A stretch of 64,000 nucleotides of DNA from Rufibacter sp. LB8 (GCF_014876185.1 NZ_JADALJ010000001.1:2833501-2897500); one strand, 5' to 3'. Shown: positions 25,683 through 34,714, counted from the stretch's first letter. The notes: a model not told the origin generated them from the letters alone. Numbers and translations: made by a program.

Positions 25683-27023
25683 TTATTTGCGCAGGAGCCA
25701 GCCCTCGGGGTTAAGGTTGGATTGGTTTTTCCAGATTTGGAACTGGAGTTCTGAGGTGCCGTCGGCGTCTGTGGAGACCGTGCCGATGGTGTCTTTGATG
25801 TTGATTTCCTGGCCTTCAGTCACGTTCACGGTGCGTAGTTTGGCATAAACGGTAAAATACTCACCGTGCTGCACCATCACAATGTTGCCCATGCCCGGTA
25901 TGGTCTGCACCGCCCGCACAATACCGCTGAAGATTGCCCGCACCCGTTCATTGGAGCCTGTCTGAATGTCTATTCCGCGGTTTTCTACTACCACGTTTTT
26001 AAGCACAGGGTGCGCCTGTCGCCCGAAGCGCTGCGAGATAAAACCCCGTTCCACAGGCCAGGCAAACCGCCCTTTGTTCCCGGCGAAATTAGACGAAATT
26101 ACTTCGCCCTCAGGGGTCAAAGTCACACGGTTGCTGCTGGTGGCGGTTTTTTTAGCCACAGGCGCGGGCGCCGATTTTCCTTCACGCGCGGCAGCGGCGG
26201 CCTCACGGGCAGCTTTGGCGGCGGCAGCTCTCTCGGCAGCGCGGGCAGCCCGAGCAATTTCTTCGCGCACCAGATTGGCAATTAAGTTGTCTAACTGGCG
26301 CACGGCCTGCTGGCGCTGCTCCAGTTCCTGCTTTAAAGACTGCTCTTGCAAACTCAATTGTTGAATTACCTGGTCCTGCTGGTCATGCATGCCCAACAGG
26401 TTTTTGTTCTCGCTCAACTGTACGTTTAAAAGGCTCTTTTTCTGCTGCTTTTGGGTAGTGAGCGTGGTGAGTTGTTGATTTAGGTTCTGCTGGGTCTGTT
26501 CAATGGCAGCGGCCTGTTTCTTGCGGGCCTCAGTGTATTGCCTGAGGTAGCGCATGCGCCGCATCATCTGGTTAAAAGACTCAGACGCGAACAGAAACAT
26601 CAGTTTATTGTAGCTGTTGGCCGTTTTGGAAGCCGCGTAAATCATGCGGCTGTACTCCCGCTTCAGGCGCTCCAAGTCCGTCTGCGTCTCCATCACTTTT
26701 TCCTCGGTGGTCTGCAGGTCTTTGTCCAGGAAAGTGATTTCGGTGGAAATGTTGTTGATGACACCTTTCTGGACCGTGATTTTCTCTTTGATGACATTTA
26801 ACTGCCCCAAAGAAGCTTGTTTCTTTTGGGCGGTCTGTTGCAGAATGCGGTTGGCTTCTTTGATGCGGCGTAAGTTGGCGGCTTTCTCGCGCTCCAACTG
26901 GGCCTTGCTCTTTACCGGCTGCTTTGTGGTGCGCGCGGTCTTCTTCTGCGCCTGCGCATGAAAAGGAACCTGCAGCAAAAAGGAAAAGAAAAGGAAAAGA
27001 AGGCCGAGCCTATTTGCGTTCAT
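25683..27023 (-). CDS. EnvC-like murein hydrolase activator (degenerate M23/LytM)
   Basis: 446 residues with a signal peptide, long coiled coils near residues 40-115 and 150-255, an alanine-rich linker, then a LytM/M23 domain from about 320. The zinc and catalytic residues are altered: the HxGxD motif reads NRGID, and the HxH region reads YAKL followed later by ELQFQIW. This is the pattern of EnvC and NlpD, which activate amidases rather than cut peptidoglycan. It overlaps the DUF4292 gene by 14 bases and ends an envelope operon. A role in septal peptidoglycan splitting is inferred. Confidence 0.88.
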   Translation of the reverse strand: MNANRLGLLFLFFSFLLQVPFHAQAQKKTARTTKQPVKSKAQLEREKAANLRRIKEANRILQQTAQKKQASLGQLNVIKEKITVQKGVINNISTEITFLDKDLQTTEEKVMETQTDLERLKREYSRMIYAASKTANSYNKLMFLFASESFNQMMRRMRYLRQYTEARKKQAAAIEQTQQNLNQQLTTLTTQKQQKKSLLNVQLSENKNLLGMHDQQDQVIQQLSLQEQSLKQELEQRQQAVRQLDNLIANLVREEIARAARAAERAAAAKAAREAAAAAREGKSAPAPVAKKTATSSNRVTLTPEGEVISSNFAGNKGRFAWPVERGFISQRFGRQAHPVLKNVVVENRGIDIQTGSNERVRAIFSGIVRAVQTIPGMGNIVMVQHGEYFTVYAKLRTVNVTEGQEINIKDTIGTVSTDADGTSELQFQIWKNQSNLNPEGWLLRK

Positions 27024-27768
27024 ACCCCGAAGGTACAGAAAAAGGAAAGTCCAGGGAAGTTTCTGACGTGGAAACCTGGCTGTGCTTCACTACCACTATG
27101 TTATTTTTGGCCGTGTTGCCCTCTGGCTGCTGAATGGTGAGCAGCAATGAATGCGCGAAAGAACGGCCGTTCAGGTCAGAGAAATCTTGGTAATCCACCG
27201 TCATCAAGTCTTTGTTGCCTAGGTTCCGGACTTCGGTGCGCTTGAGTTTGTAGCGGGTGGTGTCAATGAACTGGTCAATCTGCAGATTGCTGCGCAGTTG
27301 GCGCACGTGTTGTACGGGTCCGTCTAGGTTCACTTTCTCTTTGCTAGGGTCGCCGGGCACGTAATTCCCCAAGATAACCTCTTGCAGCGTTTTGAAATCC
27401 ACGTCAATCTTGTACTGCTGGGCCAGCTTGGCGTAAGAGCCAATCACGTATTCGTCTTTGAGCTTGTTCACAATGTATACTGAGTCTGGCGTGATTTTCA
27501 GGCGCGCCACCTCAAAGCCAATCTTCTGCACTGAGGCCCAGATGACCTCGTTCTTCTTCATTCTAATGGTGATGTTGGCGCTCAGGCCGCTGTTCTCGCT
27601 CTGTACTTTGCCTTTGGCCGTGAAAAACTGGAAGTCTGTGTTGACTACGCTGATTTTGTTGATTTTCTCAGGGCCTGCGCCTACAGAAGTGCCAGGGGTG
27701 ACTTTCTTCTGACAGCCCGCCAACACCAGTAGCCCAAGAGCCAGGGAGAAAAATAGATGCTTATTCAT
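27010..27768 (-). CDS. DUF4292 outer-membrane-type lipoprotein
   Basis: 252 residues from the ATG at 27768. The signal peptide ends in a lipobox LVLAGC near residue 18. The rest is beta-rich: FQFFTAKGKVQSENSG, ITIRMKKNEVIWASVQKIG and VARLKITPDSVYIVNKL. This matches DUF4292, a LolB-like fold seen in Bacteroidetes. The ATG overlaps the TPR stop by 8 bases, so the ATG is well supported. A role in lipoprotein or envelope trafficking is inferred from fold and neighbours only. Confidence 0.85.
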   Translation of the reverse strand: MNKHLFFSLALGLLVLAGCQKKVTPGTSVGAGPEKINKISVVNTDFQFFTAKGKVQSENSGLSANITIRMKKNEVIWASVQKIGFEVARLKITPDSVYIVNKLKDEYVIGSYAKLAQQYKIDVDFKTLQEVILGNYVPGDPSKEKVNLDGPVQHVRQLRSNLQIDQFIDTTRYKLKRTEVRNLGNKDLMTVDYQDFSDLNGRSFAHSLLLTIQQPEGNTAKNNIVVVKHSQVSTSETSLDFPFSVPSGYERK

Positions 27769-29512
27769 ACAGTCGCTTGTCTTTAATTTTCTTGCTGATG
27801 GCATCTGACGCGCCACCCACCTGGCTGGCGCGAACCCACTGCTTGAGCGCCAGGTCTTTCTGACCCAGTTGGTACAGCACATCGCCGTAATGCTCAATAA
27901 TGGTAGCATCTGAAGACACCGCCACCGCTTTCTCTAATACGCGTTTGGCCTCTGCGTAGTCTTTCATTTTATACAAAACCCACGCATAGGTGTCTAAATA
28001 CGTGGCGTTTTCTGGAAACTGCGCCACCAGCACCCCCGCCATAGCCTTGGCTTTGGGCAAGTTCTGACTTCTCAGCGACAAGAAATAACTGTAGTTGTTC
28101 AGCGCATGCGGGTTGGCCGGGTCTAGTTGCAGTACCGCTTCATAGGCTTGGTCAGACTGGTCAAACTGCTCCAGGGAATTGTAGGCATCGCCTAGCTGCA
28201 GGTTGAACTGCAGGAAAAGCTCGCGGTTGTTGGCAGAAAGCCGGCGGCCGTACTCCAGAGATTTGGCAGCTTTGCTGTAGTTTTTGTTGATTAAGTGCCC
28301 CGTGCCGTTGTAGAACCAGAACATGGCTTGGTTGGGGAAGAACTCCAGCGCCCGCTCAGAATGCAGAATCAAAGAATCAGTCTGGTTCATCTCGCCGTCC
28401 AGCAAGACAATCTGCTGCCAGATTTTGAAATGCCCGGGGTCCAGCTTCACGGCTTTGAGGTAATTGTCACGCGCGGCCAATTTCTTGTCTGAGTTCACGT
28501 AAATGTCACCGGCTACGGCAAAAGCTTTGGCTTCTGTTGGATGCGTTTTGGTGGTCAGTTCGGCTAGTTTAATGGCTTGTACCGCTACTTTCTCGTTGGG
28601 CAATCTTCTGATGTAATCTACCAGAATTTTGACCTTGGAGTCAATGTCCAGCGTAGGGCTGCTGAACGCTTGTTCCAGTTGCACATCGGCTTCGGCGGTT
28701 TTGCCTTGCTGTTGCAGCAAATCTGCCAGCATCAAGCGGCCGTAGGCATTTTCTGGGGCTACGCGTATGGCGCGTTCGGCCATTTTGATGGCATCTGGCA
28801 CGCGTTTGTTCACGGCCAGAATTTCGGCCTGGGCCAATAAGTATTTTACTTCCTCTGGGTTGGCGGCAATCAGGTTTTCGCCTTCCAGCAAAGCTTTGGC
28901 CAGATTGTTCTGCTTGAGGTAAATCTGCTGTTTCTTAAAAGAAATCTCTTCCTGAAGCCCGTACTTCTGCTCAATCTGCCCCAGCGTCTGCAATGCTTCG
29001 TCTAAGCGGTTCTTGGCGAGATAAAGGTCGGTGAGGTTGAACAGGTACTGCTCTGTGTTGGGAATTTCCTGCGTGAGGCGCGCGTACACCTTTATGGCGT
29101 CATCATACTGCTGCTGGTTGGTGTAGAGTTGGGCCAGCAAAAGATGGTAATAGGTGTTGTTGGGCTCCAGGTCAACCGCTGCTTTGGCAAACGGCATTGC
29201 TCCCCGCACGCTGCCCATCAGCAGGCTGGTTTCGGCTACTTTGTAGTTGATGGCTGCGTTGTTCGGGCTGATGGCGTAGGCGCGCTGAAACCGGTCCAGG
29301 GCCTTGGTGTATTCCTCCAGCATGAAGAATTTCATGCCTTCCAGAAAATAGGACTCACTTAGTTGCTGCTCCTGTTGGCTGAGATTCAGGGGCTGGGCAG
29401 CTTCAGCGGGAGCGCTTCGCTCCTTCTTCCGCTCAGATTGGGCATACCCGTTCTCGCCTGCCACCAAAACCCCGCAAAGGGCCGCTACTACCGTGAGTCC
29501 TCTCTTCCACAT
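27761..29512 (-). CDS. Secreted TPR-repeat protein of an envelope operon
   Basis: 583 residues with a signal peptide (ends near NGYAQ, residue 24). At least ten tetratricopeptide repeats follow, such as YTKALDRFQRAYAISPNNAA, AVDLEPNNTYYHLLLAQLY and AYEAVLQLDPANPHALNNY. It has no catalytic motif. It precedes the DUF4292 lipoprotein (8-base overlap) and follows the nucleotidyltransferase by 16 bases. The set flippase, dUTPase, nucleotidyltransferase, TPR, DUF4292, M23-like is a recurring Bacteroidetes neighbourhood; a periplasmic scaffold role is inferred. Confidence 0.88.
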   Translation of the reverse strand: MWKRGLTVVAALCGVLVAGENGYAQSERKKERSAPAEAAQPLNLSQQEQQLSESYFLEGMKFFMLEEYTKALDRFQRAYAISPNNAAINYKVAETSLLMGSVRGAMPFAKAAVDLEPNNTYYHLLLAQLYTNQQQYDDAIKVYARLTQEIPNTEQYLFNLTDLYLAKNRLDEALQTLGQIEQKYGLQEEISFKKQQIYLKQNNLAKALLEGENLIAANPEEVKYLLAQAEILAVNKRVPDAIKMAERAIRVAPENAYGRLMLADLLQQQGKTAEADVQLEQAFSSPTLDIDSKVKILVDYIRRLPNEKVAVQAIKLAELTTKTHPTEAKAFAVAGDIYVNSDKKLAARDNYLKAVKLDPGHFKIWQQIVLLDGEMNQTDSLILHSERALEFFPNQAMFWFYNGTGHLINKNYSKAAKSLEYGRRLSANNRELFLQFNLQLGDAYNSLEQFDQSDQAYEAVLQLDPANPHALNNYSYFLSLRSQNLPKAKAMAGVLVAQFPENATYLDTYAWVLYKMKDYAEAKRVLEKAVAVSSDATIIEHYGDVLYQLGQKDLALKQWVRASQVGGASDAISKKIKDKRLYE

Positions 29513-29528
29513 ATCTTTTAGTCCATTT

Positions 29529-30536
29529 CTAGCCGCGCAGCACGTTGTAATCGCCTAGGCTCAGGTCAGACGGCGTGCCTTCAAAGACTGCCGAATTGCC
29601 TACCATGGAATTACTGATCAGCGCGTTTTTAATAGTACTGCTCTCCTGCACAATGCTGTTGCTCAGCACAGAACCGCTCACCTGCGTGTTGTTCCCAATA
29701 GAAACGTGCGGACCTACCACTGAATTGTTCAACACCACGTTTTCACCCAAATACACCGGCGGAATAATCACTGAATTGGTCACCGTGGCCGAAGAAGAAA
29801 CCAAGCCTTCTTCGTCTTTGATGTACTCCAGATAGCGTTGGTTGGTATACACGGTAGCGTCTTTGTTGCCGCAGTCCAGCCACTCAGAAATTGGGCCCGG
29901 TATGAACACAGAGCCTTTGTTCTTCATGTTCTCCAGCGCGTTGGTCAACTGGAACTCGCCTTTGTCTTTAATGTCATTGTCCAGCAAATACTGCAACTCA
30001 CTGCGCAGGTACTCGCCGTCTTTGAAGTAGTAGATACCTATGATGGCCATGTCAGATACAAACTCCTGCGGCTTCTCCACAAAATCAGTAATCTGGCCTT
30101 TCTCGTTCAGTTTCACCACGCCAAACGGACGCGGGTCTTCTACGCGCTGCACCCAAATAGTGCCTTCGGCGGACGTATCTAATTTAAAATCGGCTTTGAA
30201 CAAGGTATCAGCAAACGCCACCACCACGTTGCCTTTCAAAGCGCTCTGGGCGCACAGGATGGCGTGGGCCGTGCCCAGGGGCTCGTCTTGGTAATGGATA
30301 GAACCAACGGCACCAACAGACTCAGCAATCTTCATCAGCTTGGCCTCTACCTCTTTCCCGAAACGCCCGATGATAAAGGCTACTTCCTCAATGGGCTCGT
30401 TGCACACTTTAGCAATATCTTCTACCAGACGCTGCACAATGGGCTTGCCGGCAATAGGAATAAGGGGTTTAGGAACCGTGAGGGTGTGGGGACGCATGCG
30501 CTTTCCCATGCCGGCCATTGGTACAATAATTCTCAT
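29529..30536 (-). CDS. Sugar-phosphate nucleotidyltransferase
   Basis: 335 residues. The N-terminus IIVPMAGMGKRMRPHTLTVP carries the nucleotide-binding GxGxRxxP-type loop, and PKPLIPIAGKP is the sugar-phosphate site. The last 70 residues form a left-handed beta-helix of hexapeptide repeats (VVLNNSVVGPHVSIGNNTQV). Members activate sugar-1-phosphates with NTP for cell-surface glycans. Glucose-1-phosphate or GlcNAc-1-phosphate are likely substrates; no acetyltransferase activity can be claimed. It lies 16 bases before the TPR gene and just after dut. Confidence 0.9.
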   Translation of the reverse strand: MRIIVPMAGMGKRMRPHTLTVPKPLIPIAGKPIVQRLVEDIAKVCNEPIEEVAFIIGRFGKEVEAKLMKIAESVGAVGSIHYQDEPLGTAHAILCAQSALKGNVVVAFADTLFKADFKLDTSAEGTIWVQRVEDPRPFGVVKLNEKGQITDFVEKPQEFVSDMAIIGIYYFKDGEYLRSELQYLLDNDIKDKGEFQLTNALENMKNKGSVFIPGPISEWLDCGNKDATVYTNQRYLEYIKDEEGLVSSSATVTNSVIIPPVYLGENVVLNNSVVGPHVSIGNNTQVSGSVLSNSIVQESSTIKNALISNSMVGNSAVFEGTPSDLSLGDYNVLRG

Positions 30537-30610
30537 AGTAAATCTTAGGTATAAGTGATAATACGTACCGCCTACCTACGGACAGACGGGAATTTAGATA
30601 TAGTTCAAAC

Positions 30611-30655
30611 GCTATTTTTGGGCTCATTTCTGAAAACGAAGCCAAAAACGGAAAT
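30611..30655. repeat. HP1 palindromic repeat
   Basis: Halves CTATTTTTGGGCTCATTT and AACGAAGCCAAAAACGGAAAT. It ends 1 base before the dut stop codon on the reverse strand. Confidence 0.78.
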
Positions 30656-30656
30656 C

Positions 30657-31103
30657 TTATTTTTTGCCAGTGCTGCCGTAGCCACCAAAACCGCGCTCTG
30701 TCTCAGAGAGTTCCGCGGCTTCTTGCCAGGCTACCCGTTCATATTTGGCCACCACCATCTGGGCAATGCGTTCCCCGTCTTCTACAACGAAGTCTGTGTC
30801 TGAGAGGTTGACCAACAATACCTTGATTTCACCTCTATAATCGGCGTCAATGGTGCCGGGGCTATTCACAATAGAGATGCCGTGCTTGTAGGCAAGGCCG
30901 CTGCGGGGCCTGATCTGGGCTTCGTGGCCTTCGGGCAGCTCAATGCTGAGGCCGGTGGGCACCAACGCGCGTTGCAATGGTTTCAAGGTCAAGGCTCCTT
31001 CTAAATTGGCACGCAAGTCCAACCCGGCCGAATGCTCGGTGGCATATTCTGGCAAGGCGTGCCTGCCACTGTTGATTACTTTAATGTTCACTCTTGAGGT
31101 CAT
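30657..31103 (-). CDS. dut: dUTP diphosphatase
   Basis: 148 residues with all five dUTPase motifs: SAGLDLRA (near 25), RPRSGLA (65-71), [10 protein letters not shown] (83-92), a QMVV block near 120 and the C-terminal [10 protein letters not shown]. It hydrolyses dUTP to dUMP and pyrophosphate as a trimer. It lies 18 bases behind the flippase and is part of the envelope operon by position, though its role is nucleotide metabolism. An HP1 repeat sits at its 3' end. Confidence 0.97.
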   Translation of the reverse strand: MTSRVNIKVINSGRHALPEYATEHSAGLDLRANLEGALTLKPLQRALVPTGLSIELPEGHEAQIRPRSGLAYKHGISIVNSPGTIDADYRGEIKVLLVNLSDTDFVVEDGERIAQMVVAKYERVAWQEAAELSETERGFGGYGSTGKK

Positions 31104-31121
31104 AGACAGCTAAGATAACAA

Positions 31122-32621
31122 TTATCTGTTGAACAGCAGCTTCCTGGGCTTTTCTACCACCCAAACCACCGCTAAAAACACGCCGCAAAGTGCGAAGTGG
31201 TACACCTGCCGAAGCCAGAAATTCTCCAAATCCCAGGTATAACCCACCCAAATCAGCGCCGAAGCCAGCAGCAAATACCCAAAAATAGCTTTCAACGGAT
31301 ACGGCACCGGGAAATACTTCTGACCCAGCGCATAACACACCGCCGCCATGGCCACATAACAGAGCAAGGCCGCAATCGCGCTGCCCATGTAGCCCAGCAC
31401 TGGAATCAGCAGGTAATTAGCGGCCACCGTAACAATCGCGCCAAAAATGGTGATGTACGTGCCGTAAAAAGTTTTATCGGTGAGCTTGAACCAGACGGTG
31501 AGGTTGTAATAGACGCCGTTGAACAAATAGGCCAGCAGCAGCACCGGCACTACTTCCATGCCCGTACGGTAGCTTTCACGGCCCAGGAAATACTGGAAAA
31601 TGTCTAGGTTCACACTGATGCCCAGATACACCAAGGCGCAGAAAATCACGAACCAGCGCATGACCACCGCAAACGTGTTGGGCGAGTTCTTGTCCTGCGC
31701 CTGCGAGAAGAAAAACGGCTCAGCCGCATACCGGAAGGCCTGAATAATCAGACTCATCATAATCGCTAGCTTGTAGTTCGCGCCAAAGATTCCCAACGCT
31801 GCTTCATTGCTGGTGCCGGGATAGAAATTCTCTGGGAGCCAATCTTCCAGCATTAACCTAGACAACATTTCGTTGGTGGCACCGGCCAAGCCCATAAATA
31901 AGATGGGAAAGGCGTACACGAGCATTGGCCACAGGAAACCAAAATCAAGCTTGAACCTGAAATCAGCGAGCTGTCGCCAGAGCAAGGGAATAAACAGCAG
32001 GTTGGCCACCATGTTCACCGCAAAAATATAACCCACGCCCAGCTCAGGATTATAAATAGTTCTGACGAACGGCTGCAGAAGCGTAAAATAATCGCCTTGG
32101 TAGACGTGCCGGCAGAACACCAAAAAGAACAGGTTACCACCAATAACCAACAGAATATTGGTGAGCCTGATGGTGGCAAATTGAATGGCCTTGTTCTGCA
32201 AGCGCAGCCGCGCAAACGGAATGGCTACCAACGCATCTACGCCCATGGTGATGGCCAGCCAGATAATGTATTTCTCCTGCCCCGGATAACCAAGACTTTC
32301 GGCGATGGGTTGTGCGCCAATGATAAACGCCGCCGTAAGTAACAGACTGGAGGTCAAAACCATGCTCTGCACTTTGTGGTACAAATCCAGCTGGTCAGCG
32401 CCCTCTTTGTTGGCGAAGCGGAAAAATGCCGTTTCCATGCCGTAGGTGTACACAATGTTCAGGAAGGCGACAAAGGCGTAGAGTTTGGTCACCACCGCGT
32501 ATTCCTCGGGCGCGAACACGCTGGTATAGACCGGCACCAGCAGGTAATTGAGCGCCCGGCCCACAATGCTGCTCAGCCCGTAGGCCGCCGTCTGGCCCAT
32601 CAGTTTCTTGGCGAGGCTCAT
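31122..32621 (-). CDS. Polysaccharide flippase (Wzx/MATE-like)
   Basis: 499 residues with about 12-14 hydrophobic segments across the whole length. The N-terminus AKKLMGQTAAYGLSSIVGRALNYLLVPVYTSVF is typical of Wzx/MOP flippases. Mid-chain segments such as PFFFSQAQDKNS and the long final hydrophobic block agree. It would move lipid-linked oligosaccharides across the inner membrane. It heads the operon with dut, a nucleotidyltransferase and envelope proteins. The exact glycan is unknown. Confidence 0.88.
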   Translation of the reverse strand: MSLAKKLMGQTAAYGLSSIVGRALNYLLVPVYTSVFAPEEYAVVTKLYAFVAFLNIVYTYGMETAFFRFANKEGADQLDLYHKVQSMVLTSSLLLTAAFIIGAQPIAESLGYPGQEKYIIWLAITMGVDALVAIPFARLRLQNKAIQFATIRLTNILLVIGGNLFFLVFCRHVYQGDYFTLLQPFVRTIYNPELGVGYIFAVNMVANLLFIPLLWRQLADFRFKLDFGFLWPMLVYAFPILFMGLAGATNEMLSRLMLEDWLPENFYPGTSNEAALGIFGANYKLAIMMSLIIQAFRYAAEPFFFSQAQDKNSPNTFAVVMRWFVIFCALVYLGISVNLDIFQYFLGRESYRTGMEVVPVLLLAYLFNGVYYNLTVWFKLTDKTFYGTYITIFGAIVTVAANYLLIPVLGYMGSAIAALLCYVAMAAVCYALGQKYFPVPYPLKAIFGYLLLASALIWVGYTWDLENFWLRQVYHFALCGVFLAVVWVVEKPRKLLFNR

Positions 32622-32672
32622 AGCAGGGAATTCTTAAAAGGAATATGCACGTGATAAAGGGCTTGTAACGAT

Positions 32673-32720
32673 AATCCCGTTTTCAGGCTCATTTCTGAAA
32701 ATGAAGCCGAAAACGGGATT
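32673..32720. repeat. HP1 palindromic repeat
   Basis: Ends AATCCCG and CGGGATT. Halves GTTTTCAGGCTCATTTC and GAAAATGAAGCCGAAAAC. It lies between the flippase start (51 bases upstream of it) and the enoyl-CoA hydratase stop (31 bases). Confidence 0.83.
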
Positions 32721-32751
32721 TAGTATTCTTGTAAACGACGTAATGCTGGCT

Positions 32752-33534
32752 TTATTCTCCTTTGAATTCGGGTTTGCGTTTCTCTAAAAAGGCGCTGGTG
32801 CCTTCTTTGAAGTCCTCAGACCCGCAGCAGCGGCTAAACGAGTTGGCCTCGGTCTGGTAGCCGTGCTCCTCTTTGTCATACCAAGCGTTCACGCAGTCCA
32901 CAATCATGCCCACGGCAATGGGCGCCTTGGCGACAATCTTGCGCATGATTTCCAGACACTTCGGCATCAGGTCCTCTGCAGAGGTAACGTGGTTCACCAA
33001 GCCGATCTCCTTGGCCTCAGCCGCCGAAATCAGGTCACCGGTCATCATTAGTTCCATGGCTTTGCCTTTGCCCACCAACTGCGTAAGGCGCTGCGTGCCG
33101 CCGTAGCCGGGAACCAAGCCTAAGTTTACTTCGGGCTGCCCGAAGCGGGCATTCTCAGAGGCCACGCGTATGTGGCAGGCCATAGACAATTCACAACCGC
33201 CGCCCAGCGCAAAACCGTTCACGGCGGCAATCACCGGCTTGGGGCACTCTTCAATCATGGCGAAAACCTCTTGGCCACGTTCAGAAAACCTGCGCCCGTT
33301 CACTTCATTCAGTTCGGCTATCTCCGCTATGTCTGCGCCGGCCACAAAGGCTTTCTCACCAGAGCCCGTCAAGATAATGCCGCGCACGTCTGTGTCATCA
33401 TACACGTCTTGCATGGCGGCATTGATCTCCTTCACAGTCTCAATGTTGAGCGCGTTCATCTTGCTAGGCCGGTTGATGGTGATAAACAAAATCCCTTCTT
33501 TGTTCTCCAGCAACAGGTTGTTGTATTGGGCCAT
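32752..33534 (-). CDS. Enoyl-CoA hydratase/isomerase
   Basis: 260 residues of the crotonase fold. Motifs are INRPSKMNALN near the start, AFVAGADIAEIAEL, and FALGGGCELSMACHIRVAS followed by FGQPEVNLGLVPGYGGTQRL, which carry the oxyanion hole and the paired glutamates. It hydrates trans-2-enoyl-CoA in fatty-acid or amino-acid breakdown. No other beta-oxidation gene is adjacent. A TATATTTG box precedes it. Confidence 0.94.
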   Translation of the reverse strand: MAQYNNLLLENKEGILFITINRPSKMNALNIETVKEINAAMQDVYDDTDVRGIILTGSGEKAFVAGADIAEIAELNEVNGRRFSERGQEVFAMIEECPKPVIAAVNGFALGGGCELSMACHIRVASENARFGQPEVNLGLVPGYGGTQRLTQLVGKGKAMELMMTGDLISAAEAKEIGLVNHVTSAEDLMPKCLEIMRKIVAKAPIAVGMIVDCVNAWYDKEEHGYQTEANSFSRCCGSEDFKEGTSAFLEKRKPEFKGE

Positions 33535-33575
33535 GGGTATTTTCTAAGGGTAAGGAAAATCTAAACAGAAAGGCG

Positions 33576-33583
33576 CAAATATA
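33576..33583 (-). promoter_or_regulatory. Putative -7 box of the enoyl-CoA hydratase gene
   Basis: Reverse-strand TATATTTG matches TAnnTTTG, 42 bases before the ATG. TTTTG repeats upstream could be the -33 element, but the spacing is short. Confidence 0.45.
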
Positions 33584-33767
33584 AAGAAAACAAAACAAAA
33601 TATTCCCTTTCCAACAACTTGCAAAATATTGCCGAAATCTGCTCATTTTTCTCTGAAACCGACATCTAACCTGGCTAAAAATTACGTTACTTCACAGAAA
33701 TCAGGAACTGCCGCGCGCTATTTAAAGTTAAGAGGCATACCGCTAACCCTTTGTGGTCTATTCATTT

Positions 33768-34202
33768 ATGACACATTTTTTCAGAACTTTAGTAGCAGCC
33801 TTGACGGTTCTGCTTTTCTTTGCCGGCACCGCGCCCGTGGCCGCGCAATTCTCCAACCCCAAGAAGTCTAAAAAGGAAGTCAAGCGAAAAGGCCCCGATG
33901 GCGTTGCCCGCGGCCGCGCCTCTGCGGGTAACGCAGACCGCAAGCTTTTGCTGGACCGCCAGTCGGCCATTGCTAAGGCGCAGGCCAACGGCGGCGGATA
34001 CACCGGCCCCAAATATTCTTTGCCTAAAAACCAGTATGAAACCGGCAAAGGCGGTTTTGCCGCCGGCACGTACCAAAACAAGGTAAAGGCCAAAAAGACC
34101 AAGCAGAAGAAGTCTAAGAAAGTAATTGACCAGGAAAACCCCAACGGCAGGCTCTACCAAGCGGGCCTCAAGAAACGAAACCGTAAGTTCCTGTTCTTTT
34201 AA
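33768..34202 (+). CDS. Small secreted basic protein, unknown function
   Basis: 144 residues. The signal peptide ends VAAQF near residue 25. The rest is strongly basic, with repeated K, R and G (SKKEVKRKGPDGVARGR, KKTKQKKSKK) and a C-terminal NGRLYQAGLKKRNRKFLFF. I do not recognise a family. Lysine-rich short exported proteins are seen in Cytophagales, but no role is claimed. The ATG at 33768 is preferred to the upstream GTG because it starts the signal peptide. A terminator follows. Confidence 0.65.
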   Translation: MTHFFRTLVAALTVLLFFAGTAPVAAQFSNPKKSKKEVKRKGPDGVARGRASAGNADRKLLLDRQSAIAKAQANGGGYTGPKYSLPKNQYETGKGGFAAGTYQNKVKAKKTKQKKSKKVIDQENPNGRLYQAGLKKRNRKFLFF

Positions 34203-34221
34203 CGAGTTATAGTTTTTCTTG

Positions 34222-34261
34222 AAAAAGCCTTTCCTGTATGAATGCGGGAAAGGCTTTTTTA
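34222..34261 (+). terminator. Intrinsic terminator after the small basic protein
   Basis: AAAGCCTTTCC and GGAAAGGCTTT pair around a 12-base loop and the right arm runs into six T residues. It begins 20 bases after the stop. Confidence 0.82.
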
Positions 34262-34271
34262 TGGGCTCAGG

Positions 34272-34317
34272 TTTCTATTTTTGGGCTCATTTCTGGAAAT
34301 GCGCCCAAAAATAGAAA
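34272..34317. repeat. HP1 palindromic repeat
   Basis: Halves TTTCTATTTTTGGGCTCATT and AATGCGCCCAAAAATAGAAA. Both arms carry matching changes (CTATTTTT/AAAAATAG), which argues for selection or conversion to keep the pairing. Confidence 0.85.
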
Positions 34318-34360
34318 TTGTCTGGCCCTGGGTTTTCCTCCTTTTTAGGAGGAAGCAATT

Positions 34361-34628
34361 GGCACAGACGCTCGCAGGTCTTGCAGACGCTACGAGGTCT
34401 TTTGAGCCAAGGCTTTTCGCCACTTCAACCGCTAAAAACAAGTCATTGTCTCTACAATCACAGAGAACGAAAAACTGCACTGATGCTTTTTTATTTCCTA
34501 TAGAGACAACGGCACCGCCTTATCTCCCATGCGTTGCTTTCTTCTTCTGAATACCTTTACGCGTGCATACCAATATCACTAACTCAAAAGACCTCGTAGC
34601 GTCTGCAAGACCTGCGAGCGTCTGTGCC
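34361..34628. mobile_element. 268 bp element with perfect 46 bp terminal inverted repeats
   Basis: Left arm 34361-34406 and right arm 34583-34628 are exact reverse complements over 46 bases. Each arm contains two related 14-base units, GACCTCGTAGCGTC and GACCTGCGAGCGTC. The 176-base interior has no gene and includes TTGTCTCTAC and TAGAGACAAC, half-sites of the HP2 type. This looks like a non-autonomous MITE-like element; a source transposase was not seen. Confidence 0.6.
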
Positions 34629-34669
34629 AGTAGTCGTAGTCAATAAAAAGACCTATTAAGTCTGCTAAT

Positions 34670-34714
34670 AATCCGTTTTCGACCTCATCCCTAAAAACGA
34701 GCTCAAAAACAGAA
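34670..34714. repeat. Degenerate HP1 copy
   Basis: ATCCGTTTTCGACCTCATCC and AAAAACGAGCTCAAAAACAG keep the order but with several mismatches. Confidence 0.6.
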
